This document shows positions 55,678 through 64,000 of a stretch of 64,000 nucleotides of DNA, one piece after another. The notes beneath the pieces were generated by a model that was not told where the DNA came from, made no database searches, and worked only from the letters and a program-made list of their open reading frames with translations. This stretch comes from UBA7672 sp963784415. GTDB lineage: Bacteria; Pseudomonadota; Alphaproteobacteria; Caulobacterales; Hyphomonadaceae. Location: the NCBI GenBank assembly GCA_963784415.1, contig CAWARK010000002.1:558001-622000 (forward strand). The letters are read 5' to 3'. Each line of letters opens with the position of its first letter. Within the stretch, counting starts at the first letter, position 1. The position numbers and the translations under genes are program-made.

Positions 55678-56515
55678 ATGGGGTCAAGTGAAAAGGTGTT
55701 TCGCATCGGCCTGGTGGCTCCCGGAACGCGGATGTCGCGGGATCTGGCGCGAAAGGCTGAAGAACTGGCAGCCAAGCGTCTATGGCGGGCGGGTCGAGCT
55801 GCGTTTCCATCCGCAATGCTTTCGGCAGGCGGGTCATTTCGCGGGCGAGGATCATGAGCGGATCGAGGCGCTGGTGGAGGTGGCCAACGATCCCGCCATC
55901 GATGCGGTGTGGTTTGCGCGGGGCGGATATGGCGCCTGCCGCGTGGCGGAGTACGCCATTCCCCGCCTGAACGACGTGGCAAGGCGCAAGGCGTGGCTGG
56001 GCTATTCCGATGCTGGGTTCCTGCTGGCAGGGTTGCATCGCGAAGGGTTCAGCCGTGTGGCGCACGGGCCCATGCCGGTGGACCTCGTCCGGGAGGACGG
56101 CGACAAGGCGTTTCTGCGGGGGCTGGCCTGGCTCGTCGATGCGGCTTCTGGGTCGCTTGAGCATGGCGTCACGCCCGGCCATCCGAACATGGCGTTCAAC
56201 CTCACCATCCTGTCGCAACTGCTGGGCACGCCGCTGGAGCCTGACTTCACCGGGCGCATGCTGCTGCTCGAGGATGTTGGCGAGTACATGTACCGGATCG
56301 ACCGGTACTTTTATCACGTCACGTCGAACGCGGCCGTGCGGCGGTGCGCGGGGATCAGGCTGGGGCGATGCTCCGCCGTGCCGAAGAACGATCCGGATTT
56401 CGAGCTGAACGAGGAGCAGGTCGCGCGGTTCTGGTGTGAGCGGTCTGGCATTCCCTATCTGGGACGCGCCGACATCGGGCACGATAGTGACAATCGCGTG
56501 GTGCCATTCGGCTGA
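55678..56515 (+). CDS. ldcA: LD-carboxypeptidase, S66 family (one frameshift)
   Basis: About 278 residues after correction. MGSSEKVFRIGLVAPGTR is the N-terminal strand; FARGGYGACRVAEYA and the nucleophile LGYSDAGFLL (GxSD) are S66 motifs, followed by MLLLEDVGEYMYRIDR (catalytic Glu) and VPKNDPDF. One extra base near 55765-55785 breaks the frame before YGGRVELRFHPQCF. It removes the terminal D-Ala from recycled murein tetrapeptides. Divergent from mpl. Confidence 0.88.
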
Positions 56516-56584
56516 AGAAGTATCGCTAAGGCCCCGTGCGCCGCGCGATTGTAAGATCTCTCGAGTCGCGCGCAGCGAATGCCG

Positions 56585-57360
56585 CTATTGCGCGACCCAA
56601 CCGCCATCGATTGACAACGCAGCGCCGTTGATCTGGTTCGCGGCTTCGCTGGTGAGAAACACCGCGAGCTGGGCGATGTCCGTGACTTTCACGAATTCCT
56701 TTGTCGGCTGGGCGGCGAGGATCACATTGTTGATCACCTCTTCCGGCGTCATGCCTCGCGCCTTCGCCGTGTCGTTGATCTGGCCGTCGACCAGCGGCGT
56801 GTGGACATAGCCAGGGCAGATCGCGTTGCAGCGGATGCCGAAGGTCGCGCCTTCCAGCGCCACCGTCTTGGTCATGCCGAGAAGCCCGTGCTTCGCCGCC
56901 ACGTACGCCGACTTGAATGGCGAGGCGACCAGCGCGTGGGCCGACGCGATGTTGATGATGCGACCCCATTTCTGGTTCTTCATGTCGGGGAAGGCGAGGC
57001 GCGTCGTGTGGAAGGCCGAGTTGAGGTTGAGGTTGATGATGAGGTTCCACTTGTCGACCGGGAAATCCTCGATCGGCGAGACGTGCTGCACGCCGGCATT
57101 GTTGACGACGATATCGACCGGGCCGATCGCCTCGCGCGTTGTCACAAACATCGCCTCGATCTGCTCCGGCTTCGTCATGTCGGCGCCGGAGTAGATGCAC
57201 TTCACCTTGGCTTCGGCCTCGATGGAGAGCGGATCTTCTCGATCGCGGCGGCGTCGCCGAAGCCGTTCAGGACGATGTTGTTGCCTGCCGCCGCCAGAGC
57301 GCGGGCGATGCCCTCGCCAATGCCGGAGGTGGAGCCTGTGACGATGGCTGTGCGGGGCAT
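56585..57360 (-). CDS. bdhA: 3-hydroxybutyrate dehydrogenase (one frameshift)
   Basis: 258 residues after correction, the usual size. Start MPRTAIVTGSTSGIGEGIARALA (cofactor motif), NNAGVQHVSPIEDFP, catalytic IASAHALVASPFKSAYVAAKHG and end GAALSIDGGWVAQ match D-3-hydroxybutyrate dehydrogenases. One base is missing near 57227-57234 (restored: EKIRLSIEAEAKVKC). It oxidises 3-hydroxybutyrate from PHB breakdown to acetoacetate, linking it to the phaC/phaR cluster 8 kb away. Confidence 0.92.
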
Positions 57361-57670
57361 GGGGGAGCGCTCCTGTTGTGGTCGAGTGTTGTCGCGCCGC
57401 TACGCGGAGTAGGCAAGGTTAACCTGCAAACACCCAAGACAGACGCCAGCGTGACTTCCGCCACTTGCCGCTCGCCACAGAAGCGTCACGGGGGCTCTGC
57501 GCCCGCGCGGGGGCGACAAGGCGCGCGCGGCAAGTGCAAACGATATCGATTCTCGAAAAATTTCTGCCGCGGCGCCCTTGCACGGAGACGTGAAGGGAGC
57601 ACGTATTGCTGTAATGCGCGCCGCTTCCCACTCCCCGGGGAGTTTGAGCGCGGGTCAGGGAGACAACAAG
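57361..57670. other. Intergenic stretch, probable promoter of the TelA-like operon
   Basis: 310 bases between divergent genes. Nothing assignable apart from a short AT-rich segment near 57540-57565. Confidence 0.4.
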
Positions 57671-58855
57671 ATGGCGGGCAGCCCCACAGCGCTTCAGTAC
57701 CTCGACAAGGCAGTTGGAAGCCTCCGCAAGCTCGGGCTGTTCCCCGACACCAAGAGCGACCCGGCGCCGGTTGTGGCGCTGCTCAACCAGATTACCGAGC
57801 TGTCGCCCGACAAGGTGACGGCGATTGCGCGTACGCTCGACCAGGCGTCGACGTTCAACGAGGTGGTGCGCGAGCATATCGAGGCGATCAAGGTCGGCGA
57901 GCGCTATGAGACGATCACCAAGTCGTTCAACTCCATCCGCGACGACGCCAAGAGCATGGTGGATCAGTACGCCGATGGAAAGATCTCCACGATGGAGCGC
58001 GTCTCCAACGTCTGGATGAAGTTCTCGCGCGGCGACATCGCGCAACGCTTCGACAAGATCAAGGACACCTATCTCGACGTGCAGAAGGACACCAAGGTCC
58101 AGATCGAGAAGGAGCACCTGATCCTCGAAGCCTACATGGATTTCCGCGGCGCGATGAAGTCGTCGGAAGTGCTGGCGCTCGAAGTCCTGAAGACGGCCGA
58201 GGGCAAGCTCGAGGAAGCCAAGGCCAAGATGAAAGCGGCGTCGGACGCGGTGGCGGCTTTTGTGGGCGAAGACCCGGCCGAGCGCTCCAAGCTGGAGCTG
58301 GCGCGCGATGAAGAGCTGCGCGCGTTGCAGGCGGAAGAGAAGCGCTACCAGGTCGCCAAGGATCTCTCGGATAACCTGACGGTTGGCTACAACACGTCGG
58401 AAGTGATCATGGCGCGGCTGGTGCAGATCACCAACGCGAAGGAGCGCATCTACGCGCAGTCGGTGTCGTTCTTCGGCACCAATGAGGTTGTGCTGACGGC
58501 CCTGTCGGCGACGTTTACCGGCATGTTCGGCCTGCATGAATCGACGCAGACGCTGGAGAGCATGAAGAAGGGCATCGACCAGTCGCTCGAGACGTTGAGC
58601 GAGATCGGCGGCAAGGTGCAGGAAGCGGCGCTGAAGGCGGGCTATGGCCCCACGATTTCGGCGGCGGCGGTGAAGAAGCTGGTCGACTCGGTGGTGAGCT
58701 ACCAGGAGCGGTCGATCACCATCATCGCCGAGATGCGCAAGCTGGCGACGCAGAACTCGGCGGAGATCCGCGACGCGGTCGAGGATGGCAAGCAGCGCAT
58801 GGCGCACCTGATCGAACAGGGCGCGGCGGCGGCGTTGACCGTCACCACCTCTTGA
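57671..58855 (+). CDS. TelA-like coiled-coil cytoplasmic protein (toxic-anion-resistance type)
   Basis: 394 residues, no signal or membrane segment. Mostly helical with long coiled coils (about 150-260), MERVSNVWMKFSRGDI and a C-terminal AAALKAGYGPTISAAAVKKLVDSVVSYQERS reminiscent of TelA/KlaA-family proteins. GGAG lies nine bases before ATG 57671. It starts a tight operon with the DUF6384 protein, a Gly-tailed coiled-coil protein and a phytase-like esterase. The function is inferred only from the family and context. Confidence 0.7.
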   Translation: MAGSPTALQYLDKAVGSLRKLGLFPDTKSDPAPVVALLNQITELSPDKVTAIARTLDQASTFNEVVREHIEAIKVGERYETITKSFNSIRDDAKSMVDQYADGKISTMERVSNVWMKFSRGDIAQRFDKIKDTYLDVQKDTKVQIEKEHLILEAYMDFRGAMKSSEVLALEVLKTAEGKLEEAKAKMKAASDAVAAFVGEDPAERSKLELARDEELRALQAEEKRYQVAKDLSDNLTVGYNTSEVIMARLVQITNAKERIYAQSVSFFGTNEVVLTALSATFTGMFGLHESTQTLESMKKGIDQSLETLSEIGGKVQEAALKAGYGPTISAAAVKKLVDSVVSYQERSITIIAEMRKLATQNSAEIRDAVEDGKQRMAHLIEQGAAAALTVTTS

Positions 58856-58885
58856 TCGGCTTTCCGGCATGATCGACTGCAAGCC

Positions 58886-59851
58886 ATGAGCGAGACTTCC
58901 GTTCCGGTGCGGGCGGCGCCGACCGGCGTTGCGCCGGCCGTGACGTCGGACGAGCCACGCAAGCTCGACGATGTCATGCTGGCGATGGACGTGGTGGACA
59001 CGCTTCGCCATCGCACGCGTATTGTCGACATGGAGCTCAATGAGGACGCGCGTGAGGAACAGCTCATCGCGCGCCTCAAGGAGATTTATGGCGCGCAGGG
59101 GATCGAGGTTCCCGATCGCATCCTGAAGGACGGCGTGAAGGCGCTGGCCGAGCAGCGCTTCGCCTACAAGCCGCCGGCGGATACGTTTTCGGTGCGGCTG
59201 GCCAAGGTCTATGTCAGCCGCAAGAAATGGCTGCCGCAGACGCTGACCGCACTCGGGGCCCTTGTCGCCATCGCGGCGGGATTTCAGTTGTTCGTGTTCG
59301 GGCCGATGAATGCGGAATGGCAAGCGATGCCAACAGAGATTTCGCGCGCTCTGGCGGACGGACAGAAGCTGGCCATTGATCCGGCGATCGACCTGCAACT
59401 GGCCAGTATCGCCGCCGAGGGGCAACGTGATGTCGCTAGCGGCGACAAAAACGACGCGCGAGCACAACTCAGCACGCTCAAAGGCATGAATGAACAGCTC
59501 GCGCAGGAATACGACATCCGCATCGTGTCACGGCCCGGCGAAGACACGGGCTTCTTCCGCAAGCGCCAGGACGTACCGAACGGCATGAGTTACTATCTGG
59601 TCGTGGAGCCTGTCGCGCCGGGTGGCCGGGTACTGAAAGTGCCGATCTACAATATCGAAACGGAAAAGACCGACCGCGTAAGCATCTGGGCGCAGCGCGT
59701 CAACAAGGACACGCTCGACAAGGTCGCCGCCGAAAAGGCCGCCAGCGGCGTTGTCGTAAATGACGTTTTGGGCCGCAAGGCGCGAGGCGAACTCAATCCG
59801 GTATTCGACGAACCCGTCCCGGGCGGCGCCATCACGAATTGGGATGACTGA
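58886..59851 (+). CDS. DUF6384 single-span membrane protein
   Basis: 321 residues. A cytoplasmic helical part (with LDDVMLAMDVVDTLRHR and LIARLKEIYGAQGIEVPD) is followed by one membrane helix (about 113-139) and an extracytoplasmic domain (RPGEDTGFFRKRQ, SYYLVVEPVAPGGRVLKVPIYN). The layout fits DUF6384 and a link between a cytoplasmic partner and the envelope. It begins 30 bases after the TelA-like gene. Confidence 0.72.
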   Translation: MSETSVPVRAAPTGVAPAVTSDEPRKLDDVMLAMDVVDTLRHRTRIVDMELNEDAREEQLIARLKEIYGAQGIEVPDRILKDGVKALAEQRFAYKPPADTFSVRLAKVYVSRKKWLPQTLTALGALVAIAAGFQLFVFGPMNAEWQAMPTEISRALADGQKLAIDPAIDLQLASIAAEGQRDVASGDKNDARAQLSTLKGMNEQLAQEYDIRIVSRPGEDTGFFRKRQDVPNGMSYYLVVEPVAPGGRVLKVPIYNIETEKTDRVSIWAQRVNKDTLDKVAAEKAASGVVVNDVLGRKARGELNPVFDEPVPGGAITNWDD

Positions 59852-61388
59852 CGCCATGCCCAACTATGATGACCTTATTTCGGGACGCGACGCGCTTCAC
59901 AGGCTGGATACCCTGACGGCCGGCGCGCGCGAAGAGTTTGATGCTGCCGCGCGTGCAGCCGATGGGCATTCGCGCCGGCGTATGGATCTCGCGCGTCTCA
60001 AGGCCGACGGCTATCGCGAGCTCGCAGCGATGCGGCTGGATGTAATCCGGTCCGAAGCCGACGACACGCTTACAGCGGCGGAAAAGGAAGCCGCGCGCCT
60101 GCTGACGGAGCATGCGGCTTTTGTCGAGGCCATCAATCGCGACGTCGCGGCGGCCGAGACTGCGCTGAAGGATACCGAAGCTGCGCGCCGCGCTGGCGAA
60201 GGCGAGGTCGACGCCGCGCTGCATGCGTACGAGACGCTGGTCGACGAAACCGAAAAAGCCGTGCAGGCGGATCCCGGATATATCGCCCTGAAGGATGCGT
60301 TCGAACAGTCGCGCGCCGTCGCCGTACGTGCCGAACAGAAGCTGGAGCTCGCAAAGACGGATCGCAGCGAGAAGGGCAAGCCCTACGAGAGCGATCCGCT
60401 GTTCTCCTATCTGTGGCAGCGCAAATTCCGCACGCCGGAGTATGGCAAGCGCGGGCTATCCAGGATGATGGATGGCTGGGTCGCGCGGCTGTGCCGGTAT
60501 GACGAGGCGTATCTGAATTATGCGCGCTTGACTGAATTGCCGGACCGGATTGGCGAGCACCTCGCCACGATGCGGCTGGAGGAGGCAGAGGCGCAGGCTG
60601 CGATCGAGCGGTTCGAGGCACAGGCGCTCGAGGCAAGGGGGGCGGCGAAGTTCTCGACCGACCTGGCGGCGGCCAAGGACAAGCTGAAGGCGCTGGATGC
60701 GGCGCTGGCGGCGGCCGAAGCGACGCATGCTGGCCTGCGCGTGAAGCACGAACAGGCGGCAAGCGGAGATACGGGTCCGCAGGAGAAAGCGCGGCGCGTG
60801 ATCGAGGAGGGGTTGGCCAAGGCCAGCTTCCCGGATCTCAAGGTTCTGGCCGCTGAAACGACAACGCCGGATGACGACCGGATTGTCGAAGCGCTGATCA
60901 GGCTGCGGACGGAAGAGCTGCAGATGGAGGTCAATGCGCGCAGTGTGGATGCGCTTCCCGCGCGCCGTCGCGCTGGCGCCGAGACACTGGAACAGGTGCG
61001 CAGCCGATTCAAGCAATCTGGCCTCGATAGCCCGTATGTCATGCTGCTGCGCGCGGCGTTTGAAGCTGCGCTTGAAGCTTATGGCAGGGGACCATCACCC
61101 GACGGCGAGGCGTTGTGGCGCGCCATCCGCGCCACGATCCAGCAGGCGCCGCGCAATGACGACGACTATTTCGGCGGGCCGCGCCGTGGACGCAACATCG
61201 GCGTCGGCGATGTGGTCGCGGGCGTGGTCATCGGCGAAATCATCAAAGCCGCAACAGGTGGAAGTCGGTGGGGTGGTGGTGGTTGGGGCGGCGGGGGCTT
61301 TGGCGGCGGTGGCTCCAGCGGCGGCGGCGGGTTCAGGACGGGGGGGCGGATAGGCGGTGGTGGTTTCAAGACGGGCGGGCGCTTCTGA
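59844..61388 (+). CDS. Coiled-coil protein with glycine-rich C-terminal tail
   Basis: 514 residues. ATG 59844 overlaps the DUF6384 stop (ATGACTGA); ATG 59856 is an alternative. Long coiled coils (about 20-170, 250-300) precede a C-terminal tail with repeated Gly-rich strings ending RTGGRIGGGGFKTGGRF. The tail resembles those of TPM/YgcG-type proteins that end in Gly-rich Phe-containing segments. No catalytic motif is seen. No exact family recognised; probably an adaptor or membrane-stress scaffold of the operon. Confidence 0.6.
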   Translation: MTDAMPNYDDLISGRDALHRLDTLTAGAREEFDAAARAADGHSRRRMDLARLKADGYRELAAMRLDVIRSEADDTLTAAEKEAARLLTEHAAFVEAINRDVAAAETALKDTEAARRAGEGEVDAALHAYETLVDETEKAVQADPGYIALKDAFEQSRAVAVRAEQKLELAKTDRSEKGKPYESDPLFSYLWQRKFRTPEYGKRGLSRMMDGWVARLCRYDEAYLNYARLTELPDRIGEHLATMRLEEAEAQAAIERFEAQALEARGAAKFSTDLAAAKDKLKALDAALAAAEATHAGLRVKHEQAASGDTGPQEKARRVIEEGLAKASFPDLKVLAAETTTPDDDRIVEALIRLRTEELQMEVNARSVDALPARRRAGAETLEQVRSRFKQSGLDSPYVMLLRAAFEAALEAYGRGPSPDGEALWRAIRATIQQAPRNDDDYFGGPRRGRNIGVGDVVAGVVIGEIIKAATGGSRWGGGGWGGGGFGGGGSSGGGGFRTGGRIGGGGFKTGGRF

Positions 61389-61389
61389 G

Positions 61390-62475
61390 ATGTCGCAGGG
61401 CGTCGAGCTGCTGCGGTGGACCGACGTGCCGCTTGAGGCGAGCGAACCGCAACTGACGCTGGGACTGGGATCGGGACTGACGGCGCGGGACGGGCGCGTG
61501 TTCGCTGTGACGGATCGCGGGCCGAACCTGTTCATCGTGGAGGCCATTGCCGCCTACGGCCATTCGGGGCTTGAAGCATTACGCGGAATTCGTGACGCCA
61601 AAGTCATGCCCCGGCCGGCGGACGGGCCGGAGATCGCCGAGCTGCGCATCGATGCTGGCGAGGTTCGGCTGGTGCGCCGGATTCCCCTCTGCACGCGATC
61701 CGGACGGAGGCTGAGCGGATCGCCGCCGCCGGGCGTTACGGAGCCGCTGTTCGACACGGCGGGGACTCCCCTACTGCCTGATCCGCTCGGCGCGGATACG
61801 GAAGCGATCGCGGTTATGCCCGATGGCGGGTTCTTCGTTGCAGATGAATATGTGCCGTCGCTGTTGAAGGTCGACGCCGATGGCGTTGTCATCTCGCGCT
61901 GGGTTCCTGCGGGGTGCGAGGCGATGCTGGCGCATGACGACATCGGGGTGCGTGGCGTCCTGCCGGAGCGGGCGATGCGGCGCAGGGCCAATCGCGGCAT
62001 CGAAGCCTTGTGCGCATCTGCGGACGGACGCTGGCTCTATGTCGGTTTCCAGAGCGCGCTGGAGGGCGAGGATCAGGGCGCAGTTCCGATCTGGAAGCTG
62101 GATGCGCGCTCGGGCGAGCTGGTCTCGGAATGGCTTTACCGGTTCGATGCGCCCGAGACGTTTCTGCGTGACGCGCGCCGTCGCAAGGTGGGGCCGGGCG
62201 ACTTGAAGGTTTGTGAAATCGCTTGGGCGGGCGAGGATCGGCTGATCGTGCTGGAGCGCATCGCGCATTCCGCGAAGCTCTATGTCATTGATCTCGCGCG
62301 CCTGCCCGAGAAGCGGTTGCTGATCTCGACCGACGATCATCCCGAGGTCGGCGCTGACCTGGAAGGCATGGCGCTGCTGTCGCCAACGGAAATCCTGCTG
62401 GTGTCCGATAATGATTTCGGCGTCGAGGGTGCGAGCACGGAATTCTGGCGCGTGCGGCTAGACGCGGCGATCTAA
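61390..62475 (+). CDS. Phytase-like esterase family protein
   Basis: 361 residues. Start directly after the preceding stop. Beta-propeller repeats (VFAVTDRGPNLF, DPLGADTEAIAVMPDGGFFVADEYVPSLLKVD, NRGIEALCASADGRWLYVGFQS, DLEGMALLSPTEILLVSDNDFG) match the phytase-like esterase (PF13449) family. No signal peptide. It may hydrolyse phosphate esters, consistent with the convergent phoD. Confidence 0.82.
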   Translation: MSQGVELLRWTDVPLEASEPQLTLGLGSGLTARDGRVFAVTDRGPNLFIVEAIAAYGHSGLEALRGIRDAKVMPRPADGPEIAELRIDAGEVRLVRRIPLCTRSGRRLSGSPPPGVTEPLFDTAGTPLLPDPLGADTEAIAVMPDGGFFVADEYVPSLLKVDADGVVISRWVPAGCEAMLAHDDIGVRGVLPERAMRRRANRGIEALCASADGRWLYVGFQSALEGEDQGAVPIWKLDARSGELVSEWLYRFDAPETFLRDARRRKVGPGDLKVCEIAWAGEDRLIVLERIAHSAKLYVIDLARLPEKRLLISTDDHPEVGADLEGMALLSPTEILLVSDNDFGVEGASTEFWRVRLDAAI

Positions 62476-64000
62476 GCCGAGAGCTTGCGGGCGTTGTAGT
62501 CGACGCTGAGGTGCTTGCGGCCGGTCTCGGCGGCGTTGCGTCCGCCGATTGCCGGCACAAAGACAAACTCCGTGTCGATGCGGTCGGGGCGGATATCGAG
62601 GGTGAAATAGCCGCGCTGGCTCGTATCCATCCATTTGAGGTTCGGGTTCGCGGCCATGAAGTCGGATGCGAGGCGGGCGGCATCGCCGTTGAAGCGGCGC
62701 TCGAAGCCGTAGGACGACACGCTTTGCCCTGCGAACTCGACGCCGACTTCGCCGGCTTCATCGCCAAGGTCGAACGCCCACGCGTTGTGGCTGTCGCCGG
62801 TGAGCGTGACGAGGTTGGCGCGGGCTTGCCTTGCGGCGTCGTAGAGGCGCTTGCGGGCGGCGGGATAGCCATCCCATTTGTCCAGCGAGTAGGGCATGCC
62901 GGCGGTGGTGAGCATCTCGCGCTTGTCGAGTTCGGCGCGTAGTTCCGGCGGGATGCCGCCCTTGATCCAGGCGTCGTTCGCCTTCGGGAATTGCGTTGCG
63001 CCGACGATCACCTGTTGCACCAGGATCTGCCAGCGCGTCGCGGATGACACAGACGATGCGAGCCCATCGGCGAGCCATTGTTCCTGCTGCGGGTCCATCA
63101 TGGCGCGGTTGGGATCGGCGAGCGGGCCATTGCGAAATGCGGAGAGGCGCGACTTGAGATCGCCGTCGGCGGCGAACACGGCGTCGAGATCGTCATCGAG
63201 CTGTTTCGTCCGTCCGAGCAGGCGCGTTTCCATCCGGAACAGGGTCGCGAGATTACCGATGCGGTGCGTGCCATACCAGTCGCTGTGCATGGGCAGCCAT
63301 TCGCGCCACGCTTGCAGACCAGCAGAGCGGCGTGCGAACCAGTCGCCTTCGGTCGCAGGATCATGCGCGCTTGCGCCATCGCGGTAGCTGTTGTTGGCCG
63401 TCTCGTGATCATCCCACACGGCGATCATGGGCAGGCGATGGTGCAGGGCGGTGAGGTCGGGATCGGCGTGATAGCTGGCGTAGCGTTGGCGGTAGTCGGC
63501 AAGGTGGATTGCTTCCCCAGGAGGCGCGAGGCCGCGGGCTGCGGCGATGCCCGGCTGGGCGTCAGCGCGGGTCAGCGGGGATTCGTAAATGTAGTCGCCG
63601 GTGTGGATCGCGAGATCGATGTCGTCGCGTGCGGCGGCATGAGCGTAGGCGTTGAACCAACCCGATGTACCGTTCGAACAGGAGAACACGGCGATGCGGA
63701 AGCGATCGACATTGCCGGCGGGTAGGGTGCGTGTGCGGCCAGTTGTGGACACCTGACGGTCCGGCGACACGAAGCGGTAGAAATACCAGCGGCCGGGTGC
63801 GAGGCCCTCGACGATGGCATGAGCGCAGAAGTCGGTCGCAGGCGACGCCTCGACGTCTCCGGTCTGCACGATGCGGCTGAAGCGCTCGTCGTCAGCAATT
63901 TCTACGCGGAGCACGGTGGGTGATGGGTTGACGAAGCGCGTCCACAGGACGACGCGCGTCTGTCCCGGATCGCCGGACGCAACGCCGTGCGTGAAGCCGG
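62472..64000 (-). CDS. phoD: Alkaline phosphatase D (PhoD) family, 5' partial
   Basis: The start lies beyond the right edge; frame open from the edge (visible about 509 residues). N-terminal FTHGVASGDPGQTRVVLWTR is the PhoD signature, followed by metal motifs HTGDYIYE, VWDDHETANNS and LTGDSHNAWAFD. PhoD enzymes (Fe/Ca) release phosphate from diesters and monoesters in the periplasm. Its stop codon overlaps the convergent phytase-like gene. Confidence 0.92.
   Translation of the reverse strand, partial: GFTHGVASGDPGQTRVVLWTRFVNPSPTVLRVEIADDERFSRIVQTGDVEASPATDFCAHAIVEGLAPGRWYFYRFVSPDRQVSTTGRTRTLPAGNVDRFRIAVFSCSNGTSGWFNAYAHAAARDDIDLAIHTGDYIYESPLTRADAQPGIAAARGLAPPGEAIHLADYRQRYASYHADPDLTALHHRLPMIAVWDDHETANNSYRDGASAHDPATEGDWFARRSAGLQAWREWLPMHSDWYGTHRIGNLATLFRMETRLLGRTKQLDDDLDAVFAADGDLKSRLSAFRNGPLADPNRAMMDPQQEQWLADGLASSVSSATRWQILVQQVIVGATQFPKANDAWIKGGIPPELRAELDKREMLTTAGMPYSLDKWDGYPAARKRLYDAARQARANLVTLTGDSHNAWAFDLGDEAGEVGVEFAGQSVSSYGFERRFNGDAARLASDFMAANPNLKWMDTSQRGYFTLDIRPDRIDTEFVFVPAIGGRNAAETGRKHLSVDYNARKLSA

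Overview
The window looks like the chromosome of an aerobic, polyhydroxyalkanoate-storing alphaproteobacterium, probably near Caulobacterales/Hyphomonadaceae. The evidence is a complete PhyR-NepR-EcfG general stress response locus with an HWE-type kinase (a system confined to Alphaproteobacteria), a PhaC/phasin/PhaR storage cluster, high GC, a large TonB receptor and families such as DUF6491 and DUF599. The family-level placement is inference.

Layout. 1-3.2 kb: C-terminal part of a giant RTX (calcium-binding repeat) protein, probably of the haem-peroxidase type. 3.4-16.8 kb: a compact electron-transfer island. On the minus strand lie ccmF-ccmG-ccmH-ccmI and a membrane-anchored iron-sulfur/flavin pyridine-nucleotide oxidoreductase. 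Divergent on the plus strand lie a His-rich membrane protein, two exported cytochromes with 24 haem motifs each, and an outer-membrane-type AMIN/SPOR/TPR/beta-barrel protein. Read together they suggest an uncharacterised route from cytoplasmic NAD(P)H through the inner membrane and a haem wire to the outer membrane. This is my main candidate for an undescribed system. 17.1 kb: a tRNA with CAU anticodon. 17.3-23.4 kb: the general stress response locus (phyR, nepR, ecfG, kinase) with small envelope genes. Seven promoters of EcfG type (GGAAC, 16-17 bases, CGTT) can be read directly, including two divergent pairs.

23.4-42.8 kb: mixed metabolism (SDR, serine hydrolase, SOUL and fasciclin lipoproteins, two acyl-CoA dehydrogenases, 2-hydroxychromene-2-carboxylate isomerase-like protein, two amidohydrolases, coniferyl-aldehyde-type dehydrogenase), a membrane-anchored TIR-domain protein, a family 2 glycosyltransferase, a GGDEF-EAL protein and a threonine aldolase. 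43-48.7 kb: PHB storage (phasin, phaC with a divergent SEDS-like protein, alpha/beta hydrolase, phaR); bdhA at 56.6 kb belongs to the same metabolism. 48.7-56.5 kb: TonB receptor, penicillin acylase, and a divergent Mpl-like ligase/LD-carboxypeptidase pair for murein recycling. 57.7-62.5 kb: a tight operon of a TelA-like coiled-coil protein, a DUF6384 membrane protein, a coiled-coil protein with Gly-rich tail and a phytase-like esterase. It converges on a partial phoD at the right edge.

About twelve single-base indels break nine otherwise normal genes between 27.6 and 57.3 kb, while the flanks are clean. Many lie in short G/C runs, so residual sequencing error is more likely than gene decay. 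I give those genes as full-length spans and mark the breaks.
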